Source: Tupaia tana | Taxonomy: Eukaryota > Chordata > Mammalia > Scandentia > Tupaiidae | Reading direction: 5' to 3' | DNA: 64,000 nt | NCBI GenBank assembly: GCA_026018925.1 | Contig: JAKSZU010000009.1 | Location: 33,030,583 to 33,094,582 of the forward strand | Shown here: piece after piece, positions 41,040-51,353 of the stretch | Layout of the letters: each line of letters starts with the position of its first letter | Numbering within the stretch: position 1 is the stretch's first letter | The notes under the pieces: generated by a model | The model's input: the letters and a program-made list of their open reading frames with translations, nothing else | What the model was told of the DNA's origin: nothing | Databases searched by the model: none | Position numbers and translations under genes: made by a program

Positions 41040-41252
41040 TTTGCTTTGTTTTGTTTTTAATCAGAGAGATAGACACTTTTGACAGAGGTTTGCCATGTAG
41101 CCAGCTTCTTGCCCCAGCCTCCCAGTTAACTAGGATTACAGGAGCACACAGGTTGACCCTGTTTCAGATTGGGCCAGAACTGAATCTGGGACTCCCATGC
41201 AGCCTTTGAGTTGGTACAGCTGAGCCCTATGCTTGTGCCACCAAGGCTAGGC
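41040..41252 (-). mobile_element. 7SL-derived (Alu-like) SINE with a tRNA-like insert
   Basis: Minus strand starts GGCCTAGCCTTGGTGGCAC, like an Alu/7SL start. It later reads CCTGTAATCCTAGTTAACTG then GGAGGCTGGGGCAAGAAG, and ends AAAAACAAAACAAAG. Between these lies GGGAGTCCCAGATTCAGTTC, with a B-box-like core resembling the local tRNA SINE head. Confidence 0.6.
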
Positions 41253-41283
41253 CAGGCCCACTTTTTAAAAAGCATTAAGTTCT

Positions 41284-41554
41284 GGGAACCAGCAGTTAGC
41301 GTAATGGCTATGTCGCTGGACTCCCACGTAGTCGACCGCGGTTCGTGTCTCAGACCCGGTGGCTTACAACTCACGCCGGGCGCGAGTGCGTGCGTGCCCA
41401 AGATCCCGAGAGGAGAATGGAGGAGAAGGGATTGCGGCATGACCATCCCCCCTGGGGGGTGATTTCTCGCTTTCTGTCTCTATGTCTCTCTCTGTCTGTC
41501 TGGCGAGCGCACGCGCCCTATAGCGAAAAACCTCTCAAAAAAAAAAAAAAAAAA
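41284..41554 (+). mobile_element. Long-form SINE, CpG-rich
   Basis: GGAACCAGCAGTTAGCGTAATGG to CCCTATAGCGAAAAACCTCTC plus A. AAAGCATTAAGTTCT flanks it (TSD). Confidence 0.96.
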
Positions 41555-41570
41555 GCATTAAGTTCTTGGG

Positions 41571-41850
41571 AACCAGCAGTTAGCGTAATGGCTATGTCGC
41601 TGGACTCCCACGTAGTCGACCACGGTCCGCATCCCAGACCCGGTGGCTTACAACTCACGCCGGGCACGTATGCGTGCGTGCCCAAGATCCAGAGAGGAGA
41701 ATGGAGGAGAAGGGATTGCGGCGTGACCATCCCCCCTGGGGGGTGATTTCTTGCTTTCTATCTCTATGTCTCTCTCTGTCTGTCTGGCCAGCGCACGCGC
41801 CCTATAGCAAAAAATAAAAAACACCTCTCCAAAAAAAAAAAAAAAAAAAA
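41571..41850 (+). mobile_element. Long-form SINE, inserted at the same site as the previous one
   Basis: GGAACCAGCAGTTAGCGTAATGG to an A-rich end with AATAAAAAACACC. AAAGCATTAAGTTCT occurs a third time after it. Confidence 0.96.
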
Positions 41851-41933
41851 AGCATTAAGTTCTTCTGAGTACAACCTTTGCTATTGAATAATCTCTAGCA
41901 ATTTAAAACTTCTTTAAGATAGTTTGTTGTTGG

Positions 41934-42185
41934 GACCAGCAGTTAGCAATGGCTATGTTGCTGAACTCCCATGTAGTCGACCACGGTTCAAATCCCGGAT
42001 CCAGTGACTTAAACTCACACTGGGCATGTGTGAGTATGTGCCCAAGATCCCGAGAGGAGAATAGAGGAGAAGGGATTGTGGCGTGGCCATTCCCCCAGGG
42101 GGTGATTTCTCGCTTTCTATCTCTCTGTCTTTCTGGCGAGTGCACACGCCCTATGGCAAAAAACCTCTCTGAAAAAATAAATAAA
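41934..42185 (+). mobile_element. Long-form SINE at the start of an LTR
   Basis: GGGACCAGCAGTTAGCAATGGC to CCCTATGGCAAAAAACCTCTC. AGATAGTTTG plus TGT-like bases lie on both sides (TSD). Confidence 0.93.
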
Positions 42186-42200
42186 TAAAAGATAGTTTGC

Positions 42201-43231
42201 TGTTAAAGGATGATGTTAAACTGAACTAAATTGACCTAAGCAGGCCTCCATACTTGGGTGATTAATTTGACCCAAAGTAGTCGTTGTTTATTGAACTACA
42301 ATCTAGCTTAAGGTGCAAGCAAGCTGTTATCTTAACCTAGCAACTAAGCCTCAGCCAATCACAGTAGCTGAACTTCAGCCAATCACAGGCTTCCACCTGG
42401 TCTGACCATGTCCATATAAGGAAAACGCCAACCGCAGCCAATTAGGTAGGTTTTGCATGTCACTTCCTTGGTTTGCACACGTTGTAGGGTGGGAGTATTC
42501 TGAACTGATTCAGGTCAGAAGGGCTGCCTTGTTCTAGAATTGGTAGGGTTGGGAAATAGTCAGATGTGAGCAGAGAGGGGAGGGTCTATAGGTCTGTTGG
42601 CACCACCCACAAGGCCACATACTGAACCCTTTTGTGGCCAGAAATATCCTACTACTCAATATACCGGGCAACAAAGGGGTGCATACATAATTTGGGGCAT
42701 GCGCAGTGCTGAACCTAGGGCCGTTACATAATTTGAAGGGACCATATGTTAAATTAGAGCATGCTCAGTGCTAAGCTTGGTTGTTCTTAAGTGACCTTTA
42801 GCTCATTAACATATGATTTGCGTTGAGGGTTTTTGTCCCCCCCTCCTTGGGTTTTGCTGAGGTACTCATGGGAAATTATTATGTAAGGCCCAACGGAGCA
42901 TGTGCAGAAGTGAAAGGGGCAGTGCTAGGAAGGGACTCTATGAGCAGAGAAAAAGAAAAAGCGTATCAAAGCTAGGCACAAGGGGAGGTGCCCTTGTGCA
43001 TGGTGCAGAAATCTGTTCACCCTTGGGTCAGTGCGCTCCTACCCATCTGAAGAGTGTAATATCACTTTCATTTTGTTCTTACCCTGATATAAAGCCTCGT
43101 TCTTTTTGCCTTTTGGCTGAACTCTTTCTTACAAGAAGACAAGAACTGAGGACCTCATCTCTGTGCTTACAGGACCTAGCTCTTATTCAAACTGTGTTAA
43201 ATTTAACCGGTTTTTTTTTCCCCCTTTAACA
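42201..43231 (+). repeat. Solo LTR (gammaretrovirus-like), about 1.03 kb
   Basis: Perfect 9-base inverted ends: TGTTAAAGG at 42201 and CCTTTAACA ending 43231. U3 features: AGCCAATCACA twice (CCAAT boxes, 42355-42390), CATATAAGG, and two CATGC(G/T)CAGTGCT copies. A polyadenylation-like GATATAAAG is at 43088. No internal viral genes flank it, so it is a solo LTR. Target duplication not clear. Confidence 0.75.
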
Positions 43232-43626
43232 CAGCAAACACCGGCGTCACACAGTGGAGCCATGGTTATACTGAAATTTCTTCTTGAAATCAAAGATCAG
43301 TTTCACAGTACTTGTATGTTCCCATTATAAAGAGGGTCTGTTTTCTTGGGGAAGTATGCTTTTTTTGCTGCATTGTCTACTAGTTTCAGTACTCTCTCCT
43401 TTCTGATAGTCACACTTGTATCAAATACAAGCAAACCAGTTGCTTGTAATGTGGGACTTCTGCACAGAGACGGTTCTTGCTACCCAGAGGCCCTAACTCG
43501 TGGTGGGAATGAGGAACATCTAGTAATATGCTTGTGCGTGCCCATTGCCATCCCCGCCAGATAAGTTTGAAACCCAAATTTATTACTCAATATCGATTCC
43601 TGTCGTTTTTAAACATCAGCTTCCTT
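43232..43626. other. Intergenic, nothing recognised
   Basis: About 395 bases. No repeat named. Confidence 0.45.
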
Positions 43627-43711
43627 GAGACCAGCAGATGGCATAGTAGTTATGTCCCTGGACTCCCACATGGTCAACTGTGGTTCTAGTCTTGGACTGG
43701 GTGGCTTAAAA

Positions 43712-43997
43712 ATGAGGGTAAGGGGGAAGAGATAGGCAGAGGAATAGGCTTGGGGAGAGAATGGGGGGGAATAGGTGGGGGAATGGGGGGATAGGTGGGG
43801 AGGATGGGAGGAATAGGTAGAGGCGAAATGGAGGGGAGGGAATAGGTCAGGGGAATAGGAGGGAGTAGGGGGTAATAGGAGAGAATGGGGTGCTAGGCAG
43901 GAGGTATGGGGGATAGGGATGGGGGAGAATAAGTGGGGGGTGGAAGGAATGGAGAGGTAGGGAATTGGGGGGGCAGAGGAGGAATGAGGGAGGAAAT
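43712..43997 (+). repeat. G-rich polypurine tract (GGGGGAATAGG-like repeats)
   Basis: About 285 bases almost only A and G with rare T/C, built of variants of GGGGGAATAGGTGG. Many G-runs of three or more. Confidence 0.9.
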
Positions 43998-44262
43998 AGG
44001 GGCCAGCACATGGCATAATGGTTAGACTCCCATGTAGTCGACCTCGGTTTGAGTCCTAGACCCAGTAGTTTATAAACTCATAGTATGCACACACACATGC
44101 CCAAGATCCCAAAAGGAGATTGGACAAGAAAGGATTGTGGTGTGACCATCCTCCCCTGGGGGGGGGGGGTGATTTCTTGCTTTCTGTGTCTCTCTCTCTG
44201 TCTTTCTGGTGAGCGCACACACTCTATAGCAAAACTCTCTTTCTATAAAAAAAAAAAAAGGA
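43998..44262 (+). mobile_element. Long-form SINE inside the split element
   Basis: GGGGCCAGCACATGGCATAATGG to CTATAGCAAAACTCTC plus A. Confidence 0.9.
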
Positions 44263-44574
44263 AAGGAAAATCACACCTGGTACATGTACGTGTGTGCCCA
44301 AGATCTCAGGAGAATGGAGGAGAAAAGATTGCAGCATGGCCATCCTCCTCCACCCCCATTTCTCACTTTCCCTCTCACTGTCTGTGTCTCTGTCTCCCCC
44401 CAGGGTGATTTCTTACTTTCCCTCTCACTGTCTGCATCTCTGTCTCCGGCAAGTGCATATGCCCTAAGACAAAAACCTCTTTAAAATTTTCCAAATAAAT
44501 AAATAAACATCAGCTTCCTCAATACTTGACTTCCACAGCACAGAACTGCAAGATCTATATAAATAAAAGCCTGG

Positions 44575-44838
44575 GAACCAGCAGTTAGCGTAATGGCTAT
44601 GTTGCAGGACTCCCATGTAGTCGACCGCGGTTCGCGTCCCAGACCTGGTGGCTTAAAACTCATGCCGGGCGCGTGTGCGTGCATGCCCAAGATCCCGAGA
44701 GGAGAATGGAGGAGAAGGGATTGCGGCGTGACCATCCCCCCAAGGGGTGATTTCTCGCTTTCTGTCTCTATGTCTCTCTCTGTCTGGTGAGCACACGCGC
44801 CCTATAGTGAAAACCTCTCCAAAAAAAATAAATAAATA
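44575..44838 (+). mobile_element. Long-form SINE, CpG-rich
   Basis: GGAACCAGCAGTTAGCGTAATGG to CCCTATAGTGAAAACCTCTCC. AAATAAAAGCC flanks it (TSD). Confidence 0.95.
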
Positions 44839-45180
44839 AAAGCCACAGGACACTATGAGACTGAGTTTTGACCCCTTCTAGTCTCTTTTCACAGTTAAGC
44901 GTGTTGTTTTTCCACACTGAGACTGAAAGCCAGACAGTACTCAGCACAAATCCTGCAGTAAATCCTCATATCCAGTTCAACACAACACTAACAAAGAACA
45001 TCCTTTTTTCACACACAGATGGCCTGGACAAAGAATAACGTCATAACTGACATGGTCTTCAAGAGACATAAATGTTATTTTTGGTACATGTCTACTTTCA
45101 AATTCTAGAAGAATTAAGATATGATGGTGAGATGGGCAGAAGAAATTTTTTAATTGCTACAAATATAATTTCCAATCAGT
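44839..45180. other. Intergenic, nothing recognised
   Basis: About 340 bases with no gene or repeat signature I recognise. Confidence 0.5.
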
Positions 45181-45476
45181 TTTTTTTTATGTTTTTGTTT
45201 TTTTTAAGAGATTTTTGCTATTAGGTTGTGTGCTCACCAGAGAGACAAAGAGACACAGGGAGACAGAAAGTGAGAAATCACCCCCCTCAGAGGAGGTGGC
45301 CACACCATAATCCCCTATCCTCCATTCCCCTCTTGGGATTTTGGTGTGTGCGCGCAAACATACACACACGTGTGTGTGCACTTGGTGTGATTTTCAAGTT
45401 GCCAGGTCCAGGGCTCAAACCACTGTCAACCATGTGGGAGTCCAGCACCTTAACCATTATGCCACCTGTTGGCCCT
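45181..45476 (-). mobile_element. Long-form SINE, minus strand
   Basis: Poly-T, TAAGAGATTTTTGCTATTAGG to CCACCTGTTGGCCCT, with a small GT/CA expansion at 45344-45380. Confidence 0.88.
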
Positions 45477-45529
45477 ACCTCTTTCTTTTTTCCTTCATCC
45501 TCCCACCAACATCTTTCTTTTAAAACTTA

Positions 45530-45878
45530 GACTGGGGGGAGCTATGTTGCTGGACTCCCATTTGGTCGACCGTGGTTTGAGTCCCGGACCCAGTGGCTTA
45601 AAACTCACGCCAGGGGACCAGGAGTTAGCGTAATAGCTATGTTGCTGGACTCCCATGTAGTCAACCACGGTTCGTGTCCTGGACCCGGTGGCTTAAAACT
45701 CATTCTGGGCGCGTGTGCATGCGTGCCCAAGACCCCGAGAGGGGAATGGAGGAGAAGGGATTGCGGCATGGCCATCCCCCCTGGGGGGTGATTTATCCCT
45801 TTCTGTCTTTCTGTCTCTCTCTGTTTGTCTGGCGAGCACATGTGCCCTATAGCAAAAACCTCTCCAAAAAAAACTTAG
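45530..45878 (+). mobile_element. Dimeric-head long-form SINE
   Basis: A truncated head (45536-45612, AGCTATGTTGCTGGACTCCC to AACTCACGCCAGG) directly precedes a complete long-form copy (45613-45878, GGGACCAGGAGTTAGCG). AACTTAGACTGGGG flanks the whole pair, so the dimer probably inserted as one unit. Confidence 0.88.
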
Positions 45879-45882
45879 ACTG

Positions 45883-46165
45883 GGGGCCAGCAGGTGATGT
45901 AGTGATTAAGGTGCTGGACTCCCACATGTATAACTGTGGTTCAAGCTCCAGAACTGGCGACTTGATAAATCACACCAAGCACTTGTGTGTGTGTGTGTGT
46001 GTGTGTGTGTACGTGAGTACACACGCGCAGGTGCCCTCAGTCCCAGGAGGTGTGTGGAAGAGAGGGAATTGTGCTGTGGCCATCCCCCCAAGAGGTGTTT
46101 TTTCACTCTCTCTCTGTTTCTATCTGTCTCTGGCAAGTACACATGCCCTATAGCAAAAATTAAAA
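45883..46165 (+). mobile_element. Long-form SINE with (GT)n
   Basis: GGGGCCAGCAGGTGATGTAGTG, about 13 GT units at 45985-46010, CCCTATAGCAAAAATTAAAATAAATG. Confidence 0.85.
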
Positions 46166-46193
46166 TAAATGAATGAATGCATAAAATCTATTA

Positions 46194-46465
46194 GGGCTGG
46201 CCCCATAGCACAGAGGTTAGTCCAGTGCATGGGGAACCAGGTCCTACATGGCCTACCATGGTTTGAATCTCAGCCCTGGTGGCTTGCAAAAAACACACTA
46301 GGTGATGTGTATGGATGCATGTGAACTCTGGCAAAAATAGAAAAAAAATCTTAATGGGATGGAAAAATGGGGGGAAAAACATTGTGGCATGACCATGCTC
46401 AATTGTACAGTGTTCTCTCTCTCTCTCTCTCTCTCATACACATGTGCTCTGGCAATAAAAAAATT
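46194..46465 (+). mobile_element. Variant SINE
   Basis: GGGCTGGCCCCATAGCACAGAGG head, GGTTTGAATCTC B box, CT run, GTGCTCTGGCAATAAAA end. Confidence 0.7.
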
Positions 46466-46477
46466 AATAAAACCTCT

Positions 46478-46730
46478 TTTTTCAAGGAGAGATTTTTGCT
46501 ATAGGGCATGTGCGCTTGCCAGGGAGACAGAGAGATAGAAAGCGAGAAATCGCCCCCCCAGGGTGGATGGCCACACCTCAATCCCTACTCCTCTGTTCTC
46601 CTCTCAGGATCTTGGGCACGCACGCACATGCACCTGGCATGAGTTTTACATCGCTAGGTCCAAGGCTCAAACCGCAGTCGACTACATGGGAGTCCAGTGA
46701 CGTAACCATTATGCCATCTGCTGGTCCTGG
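46478..46730 (-). mobile_element. Long-form SINE, minus strand
   Basis: GGAGAGATTTTTGCTATAGGGC to CATCTGCTGGTCC. Confidence 0.9.
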
Positions 46731-46867
46731 GTCTATTTGATTTTTCTTTTTAAAAGGAAGACAAGATCAAAGCATGAATGTGGCTAGCATCTCTGTTTAT
46801 TGAATCCAGTGTTTTCAAAGTGTGCCTATTTGGGGTTTTTGGTTTGTCAGACTTTTATTTGGTTTTC

Positions 46868-47372
46868 TTTGAGGTATTTTGCCATACGGCATGTGCACCC
46901 ACTGGAAAGAGACAGAGAAGGACCAGCAGTTAGCGTAATGGCTATGTCACTGGACTCCCATGTAGTCAACCGTGGTTTGAGTCCTGGACCCAGTGGCTTA
47001 AACTCATGCCGGGCACGTGTGTGTGCGTGCCCAAGATCCCAAGAGGAGAATGGAGAAGGGATTGCGGCATGGCCATCCCCCCTGGGGGGTGATTTTTTGC
47101 TTTCTGTCTCTCTGTCTCTGTCTGTCTGGCGAGTGCACATGCCCTATAGCAAAAACCTCTCCAATAAAAAAGAGACAGAGAAAGAAGGAAAGTGATAAAT
47201 CACCCCCGAAAGGAAGATGACACCTCAATCTCTTCTCCGTTCTCCTCTCAGGATTTTGAGCATGCACACACATGCACCTGGTGTGTTTTTCAGGCCATCA
47301 GGTCCAGGACTCAAATTGCAGAGTTGGCCATGTGGGATCCAGCATCTTAAGCACCATACCACCTGCTATCCC
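46868..47372 (-). mobile_element. Old SINE, minus strand, split by a younger SINE
   Basis: GAGGTATTTTGCCATACGGC at the left, continuing at 47172 (GAGACAGAGAAAGAAGG) to CCACCTGCTATCC. GAGACAGAGAA is duplicated around the insert. Confidence 0.88.
46919..47170 (+). mobile_element. Long-form SINE nested in the older SINE
   Basis: AGGACCAGCAGTTAGCGTAATGG to CCCTATAGCAAAAACCTCTCC. Confidence 0.94.
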
Positions 47373-47514
47373 CCCCTCCATTCTTTCATTTTTAAAGATA
47401 AAGGAAGGAGAGGAGAGGAGAAGAGGAGGAAAATAAGGCAGCAGCCTGAGGGAATCAAAGGCCACAGTTCCATGTTTAACAATTGCTCTTAAAGGGAGAA
47501 AATGTGAAGAACAA

Positions 47515-47995
47515 TTTTTTAAAATTTCGCTATAGGGAGACCAGCAAATGGCATAATGGCTACGTTACTGGATTCCCATGTAGCCAACCTCAGTTCGAGT
47601 CCCAGACCCAGTGGCTTAAACTCATGCTGGGCACATGTGCATGCGTGCCCAAGATGCCGAGAGGAGAATGGAGGAGAAGGGATTGCGGCATGGCCATCTC
47701 CCCTGAGGGGTGATTTATCGCTTTCTGTCTGTTTTTCTGTCTTTCTGGTGAGCGCATGTGCCCTATTGCAAAAACCTCTCCAAAAATTTGGTTTTTGCTA
47801 TAGGATCTATGCACTTGCCAGAGAGAGACAAAGTGAGAGGGGGAAAATGAGAAACCACCCTCTAAAGGGAATAGCCCCACCACAATCTCTTCTCTTACAT
47901 TCTCCTCTTAGGGTTTGGAGCACACATGTACATACACCTGGTGTAATTTTCAAGCCTCTGAGTCCAGGACCTCTACCTAGCTGACCCAAGCACGA
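47515..47995 (-). mobile_element. Old SINE, minus strand, split by a younger SINE
   Basis: TTTCGCTATAGG at 47526-47537, resuming at 47789 (GGTTTTTGCTATAGG) to CTAGCTGACCC. Confidence 0.8.
47538..47786 (+). mobile_element. Long-form SINE nested in the older SINE
   Basis: GAGACCAGCAAATGGCATAATGG to CCCTATTGCAAAAACCTCTCC. Confidence 0.92.
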
Positions 47996-48000
47996 TATAT

Positions 48001-48251
48001 TTTTTAGGTTTTTGCCCTAGGGTCTGTGTGCCCACCAGAGAGAGAGAGAGAGTGAGAGGTAAAGTGAGAAATCACCCTCAGGGGAGTAGGGGGCAGGTCA
48101 TGCTGCAATCTCTTCTCTCTTCTCCTCCTGGAATTTTGGTCACACACTACATGTGCCTGGCATGAATTTCAAGACACCAGATCCGGAACTCAAACGACAG
48201 TCAAACATGTGAGAGTCCAGCACCTTGACCACTATGCCACCTGCTGGCCCT
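48001..48251 (-). mobile_element. Long-form SINE, minus strand
   Basis: TTTTTAGGTTTTTGCCCTAGGG to CCACCTGCTGGCCCT. Confidence 0.88.
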
Positions 48252-48262
48252 GACACAATTAT

Positions 48263-48296
48263 TTTTATTATTTTTTTAGAATTATTTCATTCAAAT

Positions 48297-48335
<39 letters not shown>

Positions 48336-48469
48336 TAATTTGACCAGAGGGAGACACACACACACACACACACACAGAGAGAGAACAAACCACCAGGTCC
48401 AGAATTTGTACTACGGTCAGCCATGTGGGAGTCTATCACCCTTAACCACCATGCCACCTGCTGTCCCCA
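48263..48469 (-). mobile_element. Short-form SINE, minus strand, with (TTTA)n
   Basis: About 11 TTTA units (48296-48337), TTTGACCAGAGGGAG, a CA run, to CCACCTGCTGTCCCC. ACACAATTA lies on both sides (TSD). Confidence 0.9.
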
Positions 48470-48554
48470 ACACAATTACTTTTTTATTGGAGCATCAAAA
48501 TGCTCTAAATGTAGTCTAAATACTACAAATAAGAAATGTCAGTGAATCCGAATT

Positions 48555-48770
48555 TTTTTTTTAATTTTTGCCAGAGGCATGTATGCTTGCCAAAGAGAGA
48601 GAGAAGGAAAGTGAGAATCTCTTCTCCTCCATTTCTCCCTCCTTTTGAGATTTCAGGGATACACACAGATGAGCCCAGCATGTTTTTCAAGCCTTCAGGT
48701 CCAGGACTTGAGCCATGCAGTCAGCCGTGGGATCCAGCCACCTTAACCACCATTCCAGGGGTTGTTTCAC
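48555..48770 (-). mobile_element. Long-form SINE, minus strand, old
   Basis: TTTTTTTTTAATTTTTGCCAGAGGC to CCATTCCAGGGGTTG. AGTGAATC is repeated at both ends (TSD). Confidence 0.8.
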
Positions 48771-48969
48771 AGTGAATCAGTGTTAAACAATGCAGGGACA
48801 GAGGCTTTATTTTGGTTTTCTCTGTATCCAACCCATTTCCCTTTTGTTTGCCCTTTCACCCATATTAATAGGTACAAATTAATAAATATTCAATATTGGA
48901 GGCTAAATGTTCCCATTTGACATAATACATACACACATGATTTCATTCCTGTAAAGAATGGATCTGTGT

Positions 48970-49217
48970 GGGGCCAGTAGATGGTGTAGTAGTTACATCA
49001 CTGGACTCCCATGCAGCCGACCGTGGTTCAAGTCCTAGCCCAGTGACTTGAAAATCATGCTGGGCCATGTGCGTGCCCAAGATCCTGAGAGGAGAATAGA
49101 GGAGAAGGCATTGTGATGTGGCCATCCACTCTCGAGGGTGATTTCTAACTTTCCCTCTCACCGTCTCTGTCTGTCTCTCTGTCCTGAGCACATGCACCCT
49201 AAGGGAAAAACTTTTTT
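48970..49217 (+). mobile_element. Long-form SINE
   Basis: GGGGCCAGTAGATGGTGTAGTAG to ACCCTAAGGGAAAAACTTT. Confidence 0.88.
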
Positions 49218-49235
49218 CTTAAGAATTATTTTATT

Positions 49236-49440
49236 TGGGACCAGCAGGTGGCGTGGTCATTAAGGCGCTGGACACTCTCACATGGCTGACCATAGTTCGA
49301 GTCCTGGACCTGGTGGCTTGCTTTCTCATCTTCCCTCTCACTCTCTGTGTGTCTCTTTCTGGTCAAAGTAAAAAAAAATAATAATAATAAATAAATAAAA
49401 TAAATAAATGAATAAATAAATAAATAAAATTAGAATAAAT
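49236..49440 (+). mobile_element. Short-form SINE
   Basis: GGGACCAGCAGGTGGCGTGG, TCAAAGTAAAAAAAAATAATAAT, AAATA-rich tail. Confidence 0.9.
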
Positions 49441-49445
49441 GAGTC

Positions 49446-49472
49446 TTTTAAAAATAATTATTTTATTTAACT

Positions 49473-49507
<35 letters not shown>

Positions 49508-49640
49508 TTTTAATTTGACCAGAGAGGGACAGAGCAAGGGGCAGGAGCAGTGAGAAAGCAAGCCATCAGGTCCAGGATTCGAACTACAATCGGCCATGTG
49601 GGAGTCCAGCACCCTTAATCACCACACCACCTGCTGGCCC
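49446..49640 (-). mobile_element. Short-form SINE, minus strand, with (TTTA)n
   Basis: TTATTTATTTATT run, TTTGACCAGAGAGGG to CCACCTGCTGGCCCC. Confidence 0.92.
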
Positions 49641-49646
49641 CAAAAC

Positions 49647-49647
<1 letters not shown>

Positions 49648-49691
<44 letters not shown>

Positions 49692-49912
49692 ATAGTGCGC
49701 TCGCCAGACAGACAGAGAGATAGAAAGCGAGAAATCACCCCCCAGGGGGGATGGCCATGCCGCAATCCCTTCTCCTCCATTCTCCTCTCGGGATCTTGGG
49801 CACACACGCACATGCACCCGGCGTGAGTCTCAAGCCACCGGGTCTGGGACGCGAACCGCGGTTGACTACGTGGGAGTCCAGCAACATAGCCATTACACTA
49901 ACTGCTGGTCCC
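49648..49912 (-). mobile_element. Long-form SINE, minus strand, young
   Basis: Run of about 40 T, GCTATAGTGCGCTCGCC to CTAACTGCTGGTCCC. CAAAACCCCTTTTT flanks it (TSD). Confidence 0.95.
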
Positions 49913-49924
49913 AAAACCCCTTTT

Positions 49925-50178
49925 TATTTTTTTTAAGAGATTTTTGCTATAGGGTGTGTGCACTCACCAGAGAGACAGAGAATGACACAGAGACAGAAAG
50001 CAAGAAATCACCCTCCAGGGGGGATGGCCATGCAGCAATTCCTTCTCCTCCATTCTCCTCCTTGGGATCCTGAGCACATGCATCTGGTATGAGTTTAAGC
50101 TGCCAGGCCTGTCGCTTGAACCACAGTCAACCATATGGGAGTCCAGTGACAAAACTGTTATGTCGTCTGCTGGTCCCA
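49925..50178 (-). mobile_element. Long-form SINE, minus strand
   Basis: TTTTTTTTAAGAGATTTTTGCTATAGGG to CGTCTGCTGGTCCC. Confidence 0.92.
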
Positions 50179-50211
50179 AGATAAAAACTTCTTTTTAAAA
50201 AAATGGATCTG

Positions 50212-50370
50212 TGGGCCAGCAGGTGATGTGGTGGTTAAGGTCCTGGATTGCCACATGGTAGACTGTGGTTCCAGTCCCAGAACTGGCAGCTTGCTTTCTC
50301 TTTCTGGTGAGCTCATGTGCCCTATAGCAAATTTAAAAATAATAATAATAACAAATTTTAAAAAGGAAAA
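50212..50370 (+). mobile_element. Short SINE (deleted long form)
   Basis: TGGGCCAGCAGGTGATGTGG to GCCCTATAGCAAATTTAAAAATAAT. Confidence 0.85.
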
Positions 50371-50379
50371 CACTGGAGA

Positions 50380-50745
50380 GAATTTATATCTTAACTTTAT
50401 TAGGTCTTATACCCTAAAAGAAAAAAAACAGGGAATGGATCTGCATAAGTTCCCTGTCTTGCCTGGACTTCCAGAACGCAGCCTCTGCAAATCTGATGCT
50501 GCTGGCTGCCTGCATCTGCCTGCGTGCCCTGGCTTTCCCTTACTTCCAATTCAAGAAACACAGGCTGTTCCTGGGAAACTGGACATCATGTGAATCAGAG
50601 TCGTAGGGGTAGGAGTTTTCTCTTTAAACCTAAAGCATGTGCCCACCAGCCATGGGGCAAGTGAACCAACCATTTTGCAAAATCAACTTAATAGACAATT
50701 GGTGCAACAGTACATAACGTGGTATCGCAAAAGTTAGGCACTTTT
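50380..50745. other. Intergenic, nothing recognised
   Basis: About 365 bases. No gene or repeat I can name. Confidence 0.5.
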
Positions 50746-50748
50746 TCA

Positions 50749-50960
50749 GGACCAGCAGATGGCGTAATGGTTATGTCGCTGGACTCTCACGTAATTAACC
50801 ACAGTTCGAGTCCATGTGCTCAGGATCCCAAGAGGAGAATGGAGGAGAAGGGACTGCTGCATGGCCATACCCCCTGGGGGGGTGATTTCTCGCTTTCTGT
50901 CCCTCCCACAAGCACGTGCACCCCATAGTAAAAATCTCTTAAAAAAGAAAGAAAAGAAAA
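50749..50960 (+). mobile_element. Long-form SINE with an internal deletion
   Basis: AGGACCAGCAGATGGCGTAATGG, then GAGTCCATGTGCTCAGGATCCC (head-body junction missing) to CCCATAGTAAAAATCTC plus A/G tail. Confidence 0.88.
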
Positions 50961-50974
50961 GGAAAAAAAAAAAA

Positions 50975-51070
50975 AAAACACTCACGCCAGGTACACGTGT
51001 GTGCCCCAAATCAAGAGGAGAATGGAGAAGGGATTGTGGTGTGGCCGTCTCCCTGGGGGATGATTTCTCA

Positions 51071-51111
<41 letters not shown>

Positions 51112-51160
51112 GTGAGTGCACACACACTATAGTAAAAATCTCTCAAAAAAAAAAAAAAAG
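50975..51160 (+). mobile_element. 5'-truncated long-form SINE with (CT)n
   Basis: Starts within the body (CACTCACGCCAGGTACACG), about 15 CT units at 51072-51108, ACTATAGTAAAAATCTC plus A. Confidence 0.85.
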
Positions 51161-51353
51161 GGCAGTTTTTCTGTTGAAAACTTTATTAGAAATTTCCCAA
51201 AAGCCCCATCCCAAATCACATGATTTCTTTACTCAATTTAGTTCTTGGACCTTGCCATGTGATCAGCATAGAGGATAGCCAGTAGTACAGCCCATTTTTT
51301 CCACTTAATGTTATTCCATACATCTTTCCCTTAAGTTCAAAAATTCAAAAAAA

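Larger units (their letters stand above)
43627..44500 (+). mobile_element. Long-form SINE split by a polypurine tract and a second SINE
   Basis: Head half at 43627-43711 (GAGACCAGCAGATGGCATAG to GGCTTAAAAATG). The other half resumes at 44272 (AAAATCACACCTGGTACATG) to CCTAAGACAAAAACCTC. Confidence 0.8.

Noticed and set aside
43900..44016. 135-codon minus-strand proline/serine-rich frame (43609-44016)
   Set aside because: Translation of the complement of the polypurine tract plus SINE; not a protein signal.
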